Shown here piece by piece: positions 45,392 through 54,768 of a stretch of DNA of 64,000 nt. The first letter of the stretch is position 1, and the number at the start of each line of letters is the position of its first letter. A program made the position numbers and the translations under genes. The notes beneath the pieces are model-generated. The model had not been told where the DNA came from, did not search any database, and saw only the letters and a list, made by a program, of their open reading frames with translations. The DNA lies in assembly GCF_024198235.1 (NCBI RefSeq), contig NZ_JAKCFB010000036.1, forward strand, positions 23,526 to 87,525. The letters are read 5' to 3'. The DNA comes from Myxococcus dinghuensis. Its GTDB lineage: Bacteria > Myxococcota > Myxococcia > Myxococcales > Myxococcaceae.

Positions 45392-46174
45392 ATGTCGCGG
45401 AAAGTGGCCCTCATCACCGGTGCGTCGGCGGGACTCGGGGAGCAGTTCGCGCATCGCTTCGCCCGGGAGCAGGTGGACGTCATCCTCGTCGCGCGCGGCG
45501 CGTCGCGCCTGGAGGCGCTCGCCGCGAAGCTGGAGCAGGAGCACGGGGTGAAGGCCCACGTGCTGCCCGCGGACCTGTCGCGGCCGGAGGCACCCGAGCA
45601 GGTCTTCGCGCAGGTGAAGGAGCGCGGGCTCGCGGTGGACTTCCTCGTCAACAACGCGGGCTTCGGCTCCAGCGGGCCCTTCCTGGACCAGGACCTGGCG
45701 CGCGAGGCGGAGATGGTGGAGGTCAACTGCACCGCGCTCCTGAAGCTCACGCACCTGTTCGCGCGCGACATGCGCACGCGCGGCTTCGGGCGCGTCCTCA
45801 ACATCGCCTCCACCGCGGGCTTCCAGCCCGGCCCGTACATGGCCACGTACTACGCGACCAAGGCCTTCGTGGTGTCGCTGTCGGAGGCGGTGTCGCACGA
45901 GCTGAAGGGCACGGGCGTGTCGGTGTCGTGCCACTGCCCCGGCGCGACGCACACCGAGTTCGCCGCGCGGGCCGGCAACGACAAGAGCCGCCTGTTCCAG
46001 CGCTCGGGCGTGGCGCGCGCCCCGGAGGTGGTGGACCACGCCTACCGGGTGATGATGCGCGGCGAGGTGCTCGCCATCCACGGCCTGCTCAACGCGCTGG
46101 CGACCTTCATGGTGCGCTTCAGCCCGCGCGCCGCCGTGCGCTACGTCGCCGCGGGGCTCAACCAGAAGGGCTGA
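45392..46174 (+). CDS. SDR-family oxidoreductase (DltE/YqjQ-like)
   Basis: 260-aa classical short-chain dehydrogenase. Cofactor motif TGASAGLG at residue 9, DLSRPEA, NNAGFG near 87, catalytic Ser in NIASTAG near 136 and YYATK near 151, all intact, unlike the SDR of the kynurenine operon. Hydrophobic C-terminus. Substrate unknown. Not tightly linked to the ABC genes (86-base gap with its own promoter-like element). Confidence 0.85.
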   Translation: MSRKVALITGASAGLGEQFAHRFAREQVDVILVARGASRLEALAAKLEQEHGVKAHVLPADLSRPEAPEQVFAQVKERGLAVDFLVNNAGFGSSGPFLDQDLAREAEMVEVNCTALLKLTHLFARDMRTRGFGRVLNIASTAGFQPGPYMATYYATKAFVVSLSEAVSHELKGTGVSVSCHCPGATHTEFAARAGNDKSRLFQRSGVARAPEVVDHAYRVMMRGEVLAIHGLLNALATFMVRFSPRAAVRYVAAGLNQKG

Positions 46175-46202
46175 GTCCCCGGGCACGGCGGCCCACCCGC
46201 GA

Positions 46203-46232
46203 GGCGCGCGGCTGGGCCCGTTCCCGCGCGCC
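46203..46232. terminator. Hairpin between convergent SDR and outer-membrane protein genes
   Basis: GGCGCGCGG (46203-46211) and CCGCGCGCC (46224-46232) form a perfect 9-bp stem with a 12-base loop, in the 61-base gap between two facing stop codons. Probable bidirectional terminator without a T-run. Confidence 0.5.
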
Positions 46233-46235
46233 GCG

Positions 46236-46847
46236 TCAGTTGTACGTGGCGGTGAACAGCAGGGCGAAGTGCGCGACGTTCCAGTCGTCGCCGTTGTTCG
46301 ACTTGCTGCGGATGCGGCCCAGCGCGACCTCGGCGCCGATGCCGATGCCCCAGTTGTCGCTCACCCACCACTCCTTGCCCAGGCCCAGGTTCAGGCCCAC
46401 GCCCGAGTCCGTCTCGGCGATGTTGTCGCCGTCCTCGGTGATGCTCAGCTTGTTCACCACCACCGCGCCGGTGATGTAGAAGTTGGCGGGCATGAAGTAG
46501 TAGGTGATGCCCGCGCCGGCGCCGAGGTAGTTGCTGCTCGTGTCGGCGTTGCCGCCCTCGATGGTCTCGTCACCAATCTCGAGGTCGGGGTTCGTCACCG
46601 ACGAGCCGAAGAGCTTCCCGTAGATGATGAAGTTGTTGAACACCGCATAGCCCAGCTCCAGGTCGAGCGAGCCGGAGACGCCCTTGATGGCCAGGTCGAC
46701 GTCGGCCGCCTCGGCGCGGGTGTAGCCGAGCCCGAACTGCCCGCGCAGATAGAAGCCGTCGTGCGTGTGTTTCCCGGCATCGCCCTGGGCGAATGCCGCG
46801 GGTGCCGCGAGAAGCGCTGCTGCCGTGATGAGCCAGTTGTGACGCAT
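46236..46847 (-). CDS. Outer-membrane beta-barrel protein
   Basis: 203 aa with a Sec signal peptide (NWLITAAALLAAPAAFA) and a mature part starting DGFYLRGQFGLGYTRAEA. Alternating amphipathic strands with aromatic girdles (YFMPANFYITGAVVVNK, WWVSDNWGIGIGAEVALG) and a C-terminal aromatic/Asn end suggest an eight-stranded OmpA/OmpW-like barrel. Function unknown. Divergent from the 4-oxalocrotonate decarboxylase gene; ATG 46847 is set by the signal peptide. Confidence 0.78.
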   Translation of the reverse strand: MRHNWLITAAALLAAPAAFAQGDAGKHTHDGFYLRGQFGLGYTRAEAADVDLAIKGVSGSLDLELGYAVFNNFIIYGKLFGSSVTNPDLEIGDETIEGGNADTSSNYLGAGAGITYYFMPANFYITGAVVVNKLSITEDGDNIAETDSGVGLNLGLGKEWWVSDNWGIGIGAEVALGRIRSKSNNGDDWNVAHFALLFTATYN

Positions 46848-47059
46848 GGAGTGTGGTCCTTGCTTCCGGTGAAGCCACCCCGGCCGGGGGCCGTGTCTGG
46901 CTTTATGCAGCACCGCGGGCCCTCCGCGCCAGCCCCGGACTGACAGGTTTTCCGCGACCCATGCGGGAGAGGATGGCGAGAGGCTCGCCCAGGGGCGTCC
47001 AGGCGTGCTCTGCTGCGCGCCCCCCGCCCGTGTCCGGTGGGGTCTTCGAGGAGGACGGG

Positions 47060-47845
47060 ATGACGCAGACGGTGGACGCCCAGGCGCTGGCCCTCGAGCT
47101 GGATTCGGCGCGGTTGGAGCGGCGCGAGGTGCCGCCGCTGACGAACGCGCATGCGGGACTCTCGCTGTCGGAGGCGTATGCCATCCAGGAGGCGGGGATC
47201 CGGCTGCGGGTGCGGCGGGGCGAGCAGGTGGTGGGGCTGAAGATGGGGCTCACGTCCGAGGCCAAGCGCAAGCAGATGAACCTGGACTCGCCGGTGTACG
47301 GCGTGCTCACGGACCGGATGCGGGTGGCGGCGGACGGCGTGGTGCGCGTGGGCGAGGGCATCCACCCGAAGATCGAACCGGAGATTGCCTTCCGGATGAA
47401 GCGCGAGCTGAGCGGGAAGGTGACGCGGGACGAGGCGCTGGACGCGTGCGAGTCCGTGTTCGCCGCGATGGAGATCCTCGATTCGCGCTACCGCGACTTC
47501 AAGTACTTCTCCCTGCCGGACGTGGTGGCGGACAACGCGTCGTCGGCGCTGTACGTGCTGGGCACGGCGGAGCACCCGCCGCGCGCGTTCGACCTGACGC
47601 GGCTGCAGATGACGATGTCGGTGAATGGCGAGCCGGCGCACTCGGCGCGCTCGGACGCCATCTCCGGGGACCCGGTGCTGTCGCTGGTGCAGCTGTGCGA
47701 GCTGCTCGCGCAGCGGGGGCAGGTGCTGCCGGCGGGCAGCATCGTCCTGGCGGGCGCGGCCACGGTCGCGCACATGCTGCGGCCGGGAGACCAGGTGCGG
47801 CTGCACGTCGAGAGCCTGGGCGAGGTGGCGGTGTCGGCCGCGTAG
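47060..47845 (+). CDS. 4-Oxalocrotonate decarboxylase / 2-oxopent-4-enoate hydratase family protein
   Basis: 261 aa of the fumarylacetoacetase-like fold. Metal ligands in KIEPEIAF (Glu-x-Glu) near residue 107 and in FAAMEILDSRY near 140, with KMGLTS near 75, match 4-oxalocrotonate decarboxylases (DmpH/NbaG). It would take the product of the kynurenine operon's deaminase to 2-oxopent-4-enoate, so it probably completes that route although it lies 5.6 kb away; the related hydratase reaction cannot be excluded from sequence. GAGGA lies upstream of ATG 47060. Confidence 0.85.
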   Translation: MTQTVDAQALALELDSARLERREVPPLTNAHAGLSLSEAYAIQEAGIRLRVRRGEQVVGLKMGLTSEAKRKQMNLDSPVYGVLTDRMRVAADGVVRVGEGIHPKIEPEIAFRMKRELSGKVTRDEALDACESVFAAMEILDSRYRDFKYFSLPDVVADNASSALYVLGTAEHPPRAFDLTRLQMTMSVNGEPAHSARSDAISGDPVLSLVQLCELLAQRGQVLPAGSIVLAGAATVAHMLRPGDQVRLHVESLGEVAVSAA

Positions 47846-47852
47846 CGGGCGG

Positions 47853-49304
47853 TCAGTGCAGCCAGGTGGAGACCTGGCTGGCGCGGTGGACGGGGCGCGT
47901 GTCCAGCTCCTCCCAGCCCACCGCGTAGCGCTCGCCGTGTTCGCGCAGGAAGGCGTCGAACGCGTCGAGCGACAGGCGGGCCCGGGCGGAGTGGCGCGCG
48001 GGCAGCTCGCGCTTGAGCGCCGGGTGGTAGCGCACGAGGGTGGCGAAGTCGCGTGGGTAGGCCACGGGGTCCACGCCCAGCAGCGCCGCGTGCTCCACGG
48101 CCCGCGCGAGCAGGCCGCGCCAGCGCTCCATGGAGGCCAGGTTGATGGACTCCACGCCGTGGGAGTAGAGCATCAGGTACTGCTCGTCCCAGGGTTCGGA
48201 GACGTCCAGGTACTGCTCGAGCGCGCGCGCCGAGGACTCCTGGTTGCACGCGAGCCAGAAGGGGACGGCGCCGGTGCGCAGCGCCCACCACGGCTCCATC
48301 AGGATGAAGGACTCCACGAGCAGGCGGCGCACGGGGATGTGCCGGGCGCGGAACCAGTGTCGATGGAGGTCCGCGACGAGGGGGCTGAGGGCCTCCGGCT
48401 CCGGATAGACGATGCGCCGCAGCCGCCAGCGGCGCTCGCGGGCCAGGCGCGCCAGGTCCTCGAGCAGCGCGGGCTCGAAGCCCCACTCCGCCTCCGGGCT
48501 GTCGCCGTCGAAGGGCGGGGAGGGCCAGCGTGGGAAGTCGGACCCCTGGCGTTGCAGGAAGTCGCGCACGCGGGGGCCGCCGTGGAGCAGCTCGTGGGGT
48601 GTCGCGCCTCCGAGCGAGCCGTGTTGGAAGACGTGGTGGGGGCCCAGCCGCAGCGTGGGCCAGCGCAGGGTGCATTCGGAGACGAAGAGGGTGGCGCCGG
48701 GCTCCAGGCTCTCCTCGAGGAACTGGCGGTAGGTGTCACCGAGGACGCGGCGCTTGAGGTGGAGGCGGGAGACACCGCGCAGGGGCAGCCGGTCCTGGTC
48801 GGCGTCGTGCAGGTGGTGGAGCTGGAGGTCGGGCTGGTCCTCGAGCAGGGTTCGCGCCGGCTCGGTGGCGAAGGTGAGGTCGGCGAGCGGCTCGTCGATG
48901 GGGACGCTGCCCGCGTGGCGGAGGGAGAGGCGCAGCGTCTGGGGCAGCCATGGGATGCCCAGCGCGGCGCACAGGTGGATGAGCGCGCCATTGGACGCAC
49001 CGACGACGGCGGCGGGGTAGCGCCCACGCGGATAGCGGCCGACGACCCAGCGCGCGTGGGCCTCCGCGTCGAAGCGGGCCAGGGTCCGTGGCGGCACGGC
49101 CTCCGCGACGGCGCTGCGCAGGTAGGCGGCCTCGCGCAGTGGGACGGAGAGGCGGTTGATGGCGGGCAGCAGCGCCTCGAAGACGGGGCTGGTGCGCGGG
49201 TGCGTGCCCAGCGCGGGGAAGTCCCGGCCGTGGAGGAAGCGGGCGAGCGCGCGCAGCATGGCTGAGCTGGCGTCCAGGTCCGCGACGAAGCGGCGAGCGT
49301 TCAT
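47853..49304 (-). CDS. Conserved protein of unknown function
   Basis: 483 aa without signal peptide or clear membrane helix. VGASNGALIHLCAALGIPWLPQ near residue 100 resembles a nucleophile-elbow or nucleotide-binding turn. The middle (LFVSECTLRWPTLRLGPHHVFQHGS) and the C-terminal half (MEPWWALRTGAVPFWLAC) are rich in Trp and His. I recognise no family. Convergent with the decarboxylase gene (7 bases between stops). Confidence 0.65.
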   Translation of the reverse strand: MNARRFVADLDASSAMLRALARFLHGRDFPALGTHPRTSPVFEALLPAINRLSVPLREAAYLRSAVAEAVPPRTLARFDAEAHARWVVGRYPRGRYPAAVVGASNGALIHLCAALGIPWLPQTLRLSLRHAGSVPIDEPLADLTFATEPARTLLEDQPDLQLHHLHDADQDRLPLRGVSRLHLKRRVLGDTYRQFLEESLEPGATLFVSECTLRWPTLRLGPHHVFQHGSLGGATPHELLHGGPRVRDFLQRQGSDFPRWPSPPFDGDSPEAEWGFEPALLEDLARLARERRWRLRRIVYPEPEALSPLVADLHRHWFRARHIPVRRLLVESFILMEPWWALRTGAVPFWLACNQESSARALEQYLDVSEPWDEQYLMLYSHGVESINLASMERWRGLLARAVEHAALLGVDPVAYPRDFATLVRYHPALKRELPARHSARARLSLDAFDAFLREHGERYAVGWEELDTRPVHRASQVSTWLH

Positions 49305-49466
49305 GTCGTGGCCCCCGGGCGGCTCCTGCGCGGAGGCGGGTTCGACGAGCCCATGTCTCCTCCCTCGGCCGCGCGGGCGGCACGCTCGGAAGGTAGACCT
49401 CGATGGATTCCCGGACAGCCACCGCCCGCCTGTCTGTCCGCCCTCGGAGTGGGCGGGCAGGGGGCT

Positions 49467-50483
49467 TCAGGCCGCGTGACGGGTCAGGGCCTGGGTCACG
49501 TGCTGGCTCAGGAACCGGAACGCGTCCACGCGCTTGCCGGCGGGAGAGGACACGACGGCCTCACCGAGTCCGGCCCGGTAGAGCAGGTCGAGCGTGGCCT
49601 CGTGTCCCTTGCGCTGCTCCGTCACGAGGAGCTGCGCGGCATGCAGGGATTGGCTCACCTCGGGGGGCGTGCCCTGACGGCTCCTCCCCTGAATCACGGC
49701 TTCCAGGGCCCGCTCGAGGCGTGTCGCCCTCGTCGCGGGAGTCCCCCTGCGCGCGCGGGCCATCTCGTGCAAGGCGAAGACGAGGCAGACCTCGGGCGGG
49801 GCCCGTTGGATTCCGGCGTAGGTCTCGACGAGCAGGGCCTCCACCTGCTTCGTGGGGAGTGCTCGGGGCATGAGCAGCAGCCGCACGGCGGCGTAGTGGA
49901 CGTTGTCCGGATCCAGCCTGACGGCGCGTTGGATGGCGGCCCATGCGGCGCGAGGACGCCCCTGGGCCTGCTCGAGTCGACACGTCGACCACCAGAGCCC
50001 GGGCGTGCCGGGGAAGCGGCTCCGCAAGGTCTCCAGTTCGCGGAGGTAGCGTCGCAGCTCCCGACCCTGCAGGAACTCCACGCTCGCGGACGTGCGAGCC
50101 AGGCGAGGGGCCTTGCGCAGCGCGCCCACGAAGTCCGCCACCAGTCGCAGATAGCGCGGCTCGAGCCGGGCGAGCATGGGCCCGACCGCGTTCTCCGGCA
50201 GGGCCCGCGCCGTGTCGAGCACCTGCCCCCAGGCCCTGGCCGCCAGCGTCGGGGCTCGTCCCTCCACGAAGCAGGCGCACTGCTCGACGGCGGAGGCCAG
50301 CCGCACCTCGGCGGAGGGATGCTCCAGGACCTGGAGCGCACGTGCCTCCGCGCGGGCCGCGTCGTGGAGCAGCGCGAGTCCCTCGAAGACGCGCGCCTCG
50401 CCGCCTTCGGCCAGGAGCGCGGTGGCGCGGAGCTTCAGCTTGCCTGCCTCTCCCACTCCGAGCGGGTATTGCTCCGACGTCAT
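49467..50483 (-). CDS. TPR-like helical protein, unknown
   Basis: 338 aa, all-helical by composition. The stretch LYLRELETLRSRFPGTPGLWWSTCRLEQAQGRPRAAWAAIQRAVRLDPDN-type repeats near residues 150-205 follow TPR spacing (A..A..R.P.N). Soluble, no signal. Its ATG overlaps the preceding gene's stop (ATGA at 50480-50483), so the two form an operon and probably act together. The 162 bases before the next + region (49305-49466) hold nothing I recognise. Confidence 0.62.
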   Translation of the reverse strand: MTSEQYPLGVGEAGKLKLRATALLAEGGEARVFEGLALLHDAARAEARALQVLEHPSAEVRLASAVEQCACFVEGRAPTLAARAWGQVLDTARALPENAVGPMLARLEPRYLRLVADFVGALRKAPRLARTSASVEFLQGRELRRYLRELETLRSRFPGTPGLWWSTCRLEQAQGRPRAAWAAIQRAVRLDPDNVHYAAVRLLLMPRALPTKQVEALLVETYAGIQRAPPEVCLVFALHEMARARRGTPATRATRLERALEAVIQGRSRQGTPPEVSQSLHAAQLLVTEQRKGHEATLDLLYRAGLGEAVVSSPAGKRVDAFRFLSQHVTQALTRHAA

Positions 50484-51115
50484 GGCTTCACCTTAGCGAT
50501 GACGAAAACGCGGGGCGAGGCACACCAGAGCGACAGATGGGCCTCGACGATGTCCCGGCGCTCCCGCAGGACGCCTTGCTTCCCCAGGTCGTCTGCCGCC
50601 GCGCTTCCCAGGCGGAGGGCGTTCAACGCCGCGAGTCCGCCACGGCTCCGCCCCGCCACTTCCACTCCGCGCAGCGCGCCCGGCGTCACGTCGAAGAGGA
50701 GGTCGGGCGGGAGGCCCTTGCGCATGCTCACGACGCGCCGCCCCGGGAGCAGGAGGGAGATTCCCACGAGCGCGAGCCCGTAGGCCGCCAGCTCCGTGAC
50801 GTGCTCTCGCTGGGCGGTGCGCCCCGCTCGCATCCGGGCCGTCCGCTCCGTGAGCGCGCGGTCCCTGGCCTCGAGCTGCGCGAGGTCCCAATCGAGGCGC
50901 AGCAGGAGGCGTTCGGACACCGGGGCCGACGCGGGCTGGTGGTGGAGCGTGAAGCGCAGCGGGCGACGGCGCCGCTTCCTCGCTCCCGCCGGGACCCAGG
51001 CGAGAACCGCGGGAACGGTGTCCACCACCCAGTCGAAGTCCTGGTCGGCATAGAGGCGCTCCAGAGGGTGGTCGACGACGCGCATGACGTGGAGGGTAGT
51101 GGCGGGGCCTGACAT
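50480..51115 (-). CDS. Protein with degenerate PD-(D/E)xK nuclease-like C-terminus, unknown
   Basis: 211 aa. N-terminal region with LYADQDFDWVVDTVPAVLAW, a charged helix, a short hydrophobic stretch (LAAYGLALVGISLLL), then LPPDLLFDVTPGALRGVEVAGRSRGG. That order (PD near a strand, then xEVxGR) resembles the core of PD-(D/E)xK enzymes, but the Lys is Ala, so nuclease activity is doubtful. An internal ATG at 51085 is an alternative start. Coupled to the TPR-like gene. Confidence 0.5.
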   Translation of the reverse strand: MSGPATTLHVMRVVDHPLERLYADQDFDWVVDTVPAVLAWVPAGARKRRRRPLRFTLHHQPASAPVSERLLLRLDWDLAQLEARDRALTERTARMRAGRTAQREHVTELAAYGLALVGISLLLPGRRVVSMRKGLPPDLLFDVTPGALRGVEVAGRSRGGLAALNALRLGSAAADDLGKQGVLRERRDIVEAHLSLWCASPRVFVIAKVKP

Positions 51116-51134
51116 GCCCGCGCCCCCTCCAGGC

Positions 51135-52457
51135 TCAGGGCGCCAGCGCTCGCGGCGCGGGCGCGGTGTCCGCCGTCACGTGCAGGCTGTACTCGGACAG
51201 CGAGCGCGAGCAGGGGCGCAGCCGGGCCTCGATGGAGCTGGTGGGCTCCAGCACGAAGGCGGAGTCCTGCTGGCGCGGCGCCATCTCCGGCCAGTGACCT
51301 CGCTCCGCGCGCGCGAGGTCCACCTCCGTCAGGGTGACGAGCGCGTCATGGCGCATCCGCCGCAGGTCCAGCCGCTCCGCGTAGCCGGCGTAGTTGCCCA
51401 CCTCGGGGCCGTCCACCGGACCCAGCCAGCCATCGTCCCAGTCCGCGATGCGCGTGAAGGCGCGCTGCCTCGCGGCCGCCGGCAGGTCCGCCGCCTCCAC
51501 GAGCGCGTCGAACACCTCCACCGTCTTCCACCACGCCCGCCGGAACTCCAACGGGCTGCTGGAGTGCTCCTCCATCTCCCGCAGCTCGCGCGGGAACAAC
51601 TCCAGGCTCTCCTTCGGCAACGCCGCCAGCGCCTCGTCCGTCATCAGGGGCTGGAAGTGGAACAACTGGAGCACCAGCGACTCGTGCCGCAGCGTCACCG
51701 AGAAGGGCGTGAACCCCTCCGCCAGCCGCCGGAGCTGGACCAGCGCCAGGCGCTTGCGCTCCACCGGCGCCCGGTCCAGCGCGTCGGCACACGGACGGTA
51801 GACGAGGCCCTGCCCCGTCGCCGCCAGCATGTGCCCCTCCAGGCCCCCGCCCTGCTCCAGCTCCCGCGCCAACGCCAGCCCGTCCAGGCACGTGTCCACC
51901 GCCTCCGAGGCCTGGCCCTGCTCCAGTCGCAGGCGCGTCTCCATCGCGGCCAGGTGCACCAGGTACACCAGCGCCACCTTGCCCTCGGCCGCGTGCGGAT
52001 GGTCCATGGGCGCGAACACCCCCATCGACGCCGGGAGCCCGCCCTCCTCCGCGTGTGTCGCCAGCAACGCCCGCGCCAGCACCTCCCGCCCCAGCTCCAG
52101 CTCCGCGTGGCAGCTCTCGGACAGCGCCGTCGTCGCCTGCTGCCCCGCGTCCACCTCGTCCTGGCACGGCTGCTCCGTCAGCCACTCCGCCCCGCCCCGG
52201 GCGCGGGGCCTCGCGCGGTACAACCCCACCACCGCGTCCATCAGCGGCTCCGCGTGGTGCGCGAAGCTGCCCGACATCGGCGAGAGGACATGCGGGGGCC
52301 GCACATGCCGGGCCCGCGACAGCGCCTGGACCTCCCCCACCAGCCGGTCCGACAACGCCACCGTCCGCGCGCGCACGTACCCCAGCCCCCCCGCGCACGC
52401 GACGAGGAGGACGAGCATGCCTCCGGCCACGGTGATGAGGGGACGTTGGAGCATCAT
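51135..52457 (-). CDS. Membrane-anchored protein of unknown function
   Basis: 440 aa with an N-terminal helix (ITVAGGMLVLLVACAGGLGYV) that anchors the rest outside the cytoplasm. The body is helical and rich in Ala, Leu and Glu, with a repeat-like segment around residues 165-260 (KVALVYLVHLAAMETRLRLEQGQASEAVDTCLDGLALA). The lipobox-like VACAGG has no clear cleavage context. Family not recognised. ATG pair at 52457/52454. Confidence 0.65.
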   Translation of the reverse strand: MMLQRPLITVAGGMLVLLVACAGGLGYVRARTVALSDRLVGEVQALSRARHVRPPHVLSPMSGSFAHHAEPLMDAVVGLYRARPRARGGAEWLTEQPCQDEVDAGQQATTALSESCHAELELGREVLARALLATHAEEGGLPASMGVFAPMDHPHAAEGKVALVYLVHLAAMETRLRLEQGQASEAVDTCLDGLALARELEQGGGLEGHMLAATGQGLVYRPCADALDRAPVERKRLALVQLRRLAEGFTPFSVTLRHESLVLQLFHFQPLMTDEALAALPKESLELFPRELREMEEHSSSPLEFRRAWWKTVEVFDALVEAADLPAAARQRAFTRIADWDDGWLGPVDGPEVGNYAGYAERLDLRRMRHDALVTLTEVDLARAERGHWPEMAPRQQDSAFVLEPTSSIEARLRPCSRSLSEYSLHVTADTAPAPRALAP

Positions 52458-52575
52458 GAGGGGGAGCCCGGCGGCCCAAAGCCTCGCACGAAACCCCCTC
52501 CTCCCGGGAACTCCTCTCCACCCGGGAGTTCATTCACTCGGAGTGTAGTCCCGGGCGGGCCGCGTCCGGCCGTCG

Positions 52576-54027
52576 TCAGCCGGCGCTGCGGCGGGGCGTG
52601 GCCAACTGCTTCACCAGCCGCTCCGCCAGCTCCCGGGCCTGGGCGCGAATCTCGGGGATGGCCGTCGTCTCCCACAGCTCGCCGCGCCGGGTGGGGCCCA
52701 GGGTGAAGAGTCGTCGGCTCGGCTGTCCCCGCGCGTCCACGAGGGCGCCGGGGCCCTGGGTGGCCAGCCCCAGCCCCAGGGCGTCCGGGCGCGCCAGCCC
52801 CGCGTCCACCAGGTCTCCGAGCAGCGGGTGGGCCTGCTCGCGCAGGCTGGCCTCCGGGCCGGTGCAGTTGACCACGTGGGCGACGCCCAGCCGGGCCTCG
52901 CGTCCCTCGCCCCGGGGGCGGAAGGTGACGGCCACGCCGTCGTCCGCGAGCTCGAAGCCGCGCACCCGCCCCGCGTGGACCCGCAGCCGCCCCTCGGCGC
53001 GCAGCCGGTCCACCCCGTCCGCGACGTCCGGGGCCATGCGGTGCCGGTGCACCTCCCAGCGCGTGCGCAGGTGCCGCAGGAAGCGCCGCCGCTCGTCCAG
53101 CGGGAGGCGCCGCCACAGGGGCACCGTCACCGGCCGCAGCGCGTCCACCACCCCGCGCCAGTCCGCGCCGCGCAGCGCCGCCCGTGCCACCTCCTGGCGC
53201 ACCCGGCGCACCAGCGGACGCAGCCGCACGGCCCGCGCCGCCTCCGGCTCCAGGTCCAGCCCCGCGTCCCGCAGCGCGTGCAGCAGGTCGCGCGTCCCCG
53301 GCACCGCCGCCGAGGAGGGCTCCTCGAGGTGCCGGTGGGGCAGCAGGCCGTGGCGGGACAGGGCGTGCATCGGCCCCTCGTGCCCCCGGGCCCTCAAGGA
53401 CAGCACCGTGTCCACCATGGTGAGCCCCGTGCCGATGAGCAGCACCGCGTCGTCCGCGCCGATGCCCTCCAGCGCGCCCTCCGTCCAGGGCGAGCGGACA
53501 TAGCGGGGGCTCGCGTACAGCCCTCCGTCCGGGACGCGCAGGTCCGCGGGCTGCGCGTTGCCGGGCGCGAGCACGGCGACCTTCGCCAGCCGCTCGTCGC
53601 CATCCGAGAGCGTCAGCCGCACGCCCCGGGCGTCCTCGCGCACCGCCACCACGTCCGCCGTCAGCACCTCCAGCCGCGCCCCCGAGGGCGAGGCCTGGGA
53701 CGTCTCGCGCAGCAGCTCCTGGAGGTAGCGTCCGAACCGCATGCGCGGGACGAAGTCACCCGGCCGGGTGTCCGGGGTCTCTCGCCTCAGCCAGCGCAGG
53801 AAGTGCTCGGGGTCGTCCGCGAACGCGCCCATCCGCGCCGCGGGGACGTTCAGCAGGTGACAGGGGCTCCGGGTCGAGTAGGCGAGCCCACGCCCCACCT
53901 GTTCGCCGCGCTCCACCAGCAGCACCCGAAGGGGCGCCCGCGCGTGCCGCAACAGGTGGATGGCCAACAAGACGCCGCTGGCCCCCCCTCCAATGATGGC
54001 CACATCCCCAGGACTCCACGCTCGCAC
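52576..54027 (-). CDS. FAD/NAD(P)-binding oxidoreductase (HI0933/NAD_binding_9-like)
   Basis: 483 aa. The N-terminal dinucleotide-binding motif VAIIGGGASGVLLAIHLL sits at residue 9, followed by VERGEQVGRGLAY and CHLLNVPAARMGAFADDPEHFLRWL, characteristic of a bacterial FAD/NAD(P)-binding family that acts on unknown substrates. A second nucleotide-binding stretch (VLLIGTGLTMVDTVLSL) is near residue 190. Start GTG 54027 places the Rossmann motif at the N-terminus as usual. Divergent from the cysteine dioxygenase gene. Confidence 0.8.
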   Translation of the reverse strand: MRAWSPGDVAIIGGGASGVLLAIHLLRHARAPLRVLLVERGEQVGRGLAYSTRSPCHLLNVPAARMGAFADDPEHFLRWLRRETPDTRPGDFVPRMRFGRYLQELLRETSQASPSGARLEVLTADVVAVREDARGVRLTLSDGDERLAKVAVLAPGNAQPADLRVPDGGLYASPRYVRSPWTEGALEGIGADDAVLLIGTGLTMVDTVLSLRARGHEGPMHALSRHGLLPHRHLEEPSSAAVPGTRDLLHALRDAGLDLEPEAARAVRLRPLVRRVRQEVARAALRGADWRGVVDALRPVTVPLWRRLPLDERRRFLRHLRTRWEVHRHRMAPDVADGVDRLRAEGRLRVHAGRVRGFELADDGVAVTFRPRGEGREARLGVAHVVNCTGPEASLREQAHPLLGDLVDAGLARPDALGLGLATQGPGALVDARGQPSRRLFTLGPTRRGELWETTAIPEIRAQARELAERLVKQLATPRRSAG

Positions 54028-54174
54028 CGGGCAATCCTATGTCCGCTCCTCTCCAGCGGCATCCGGGAGCGGTCGCCCTCCGTGCAGGCGACGCCTCCGG
54101 ACATTCGGCGCGCAACCCCTGGCCCCGGTCGCACGCCGTGTCCACACTCCGACGCACATCCGAGGAGGACGCGC

Positions 54175-54768
54175 ATGCATGAGCCCGCCATGGAGAGTCA
54201 GGAGACGGCCGTGCCGGAGTCGCGAGCGTTGCTCGGCTGGTCGCTCCCGGAGTCGCGCGAGGACATCCCCTCGCTGCAGTGGCTGGTGACGCGGCTGCGC
54301 GACAGTCGCATCGATTGGCGGCTGCTGGAGTCGCTCGTGCGCTTCGAACCCGCGCACTACGCGCGGCGGGTGCTGGTGCGCACCGACGCGTGCGAGCTGC
54401 TCCTGGCGTGCTGGCTGCCGGGGCAGGCGTCGCTCGTCCACGACCACGGCGGCTCGCACGGCGCGGCGTTGCTGGTGCGCGGCGAGCTGAAGGAGACGCG
54501 CTTCGCGTGGGGGGGAGATCGGCTGTTGCCCGCGCTGGCGTGCAGGGCGGGGGAGGGCGACGTCATGCTCGAACGCCCCGACACCATCCACCGCGTGGTG
54601 AACCCGTCGCGCCACGGCGCGGTGTCGCTCCACCTCTACGCGCCGCCCATGCAGGGGATGACGCCATACGACGGCCAGACGGTGCCGGGGCGGACGCGCC
54701 GGCTCAGACCACCGCGTCCACCTGGGGGCGGGGGGGCTGGGCGAAGGCGCCGGCCACGGGCAGGGTGA
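54175..54768 (+). CDS. Cysteine dioxygenase type I
   Basis: 197-aa cupin that oxidises cysteine to cysteine sulfinate. Fe-binding His of SLVHDHGGSHG near residue 100 and of DTIHRVVNPS near 145, the active-site Tyr in LHLYAPP and LLVRGELKETRF after the first motif match the family. The Cys that forms the Cys-Tyr cross-link in mammals is Gly (SHG), as in bacterial members. Its last ~20 codons (Arg/Pro/Gly-rich) overlap the histidine kinase gene on the other strand by 65 bases. GAGGA lies upstream of ATG 54175. Confidence 0.85.
   Translation: MHEPAMESQETAVPESRALLGWSLPESREDIPSLQWLVTRLRDSRIDWRLLESLVRFEPAHYARRVLVRTDACELLLACWLPGQASLVHDHGGSHGAALLVRGELKETRFAWGGDRLLPALACRAGEGDVMLERPDTIHRVVNPSRHGAVSLHLYAPPMQGMTPYDGQTVPGRTRRLRPPRPPGGGGAGRRRRPRAG

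Noticed and set aside
47853..49304. Assigning an alpha/beta hydrolase function from VGASNGA near residue 100
   Set aside because: Only one turn fits; no matching oxyanion, acid or His motifs could be placed, so it is left as unknown.
49305..49466. A gene in the 162-base gap after the conserved protein at 47853
   Set aside because: Open frames here are short and Arg/Pro-rich, without ribosome site or homology.
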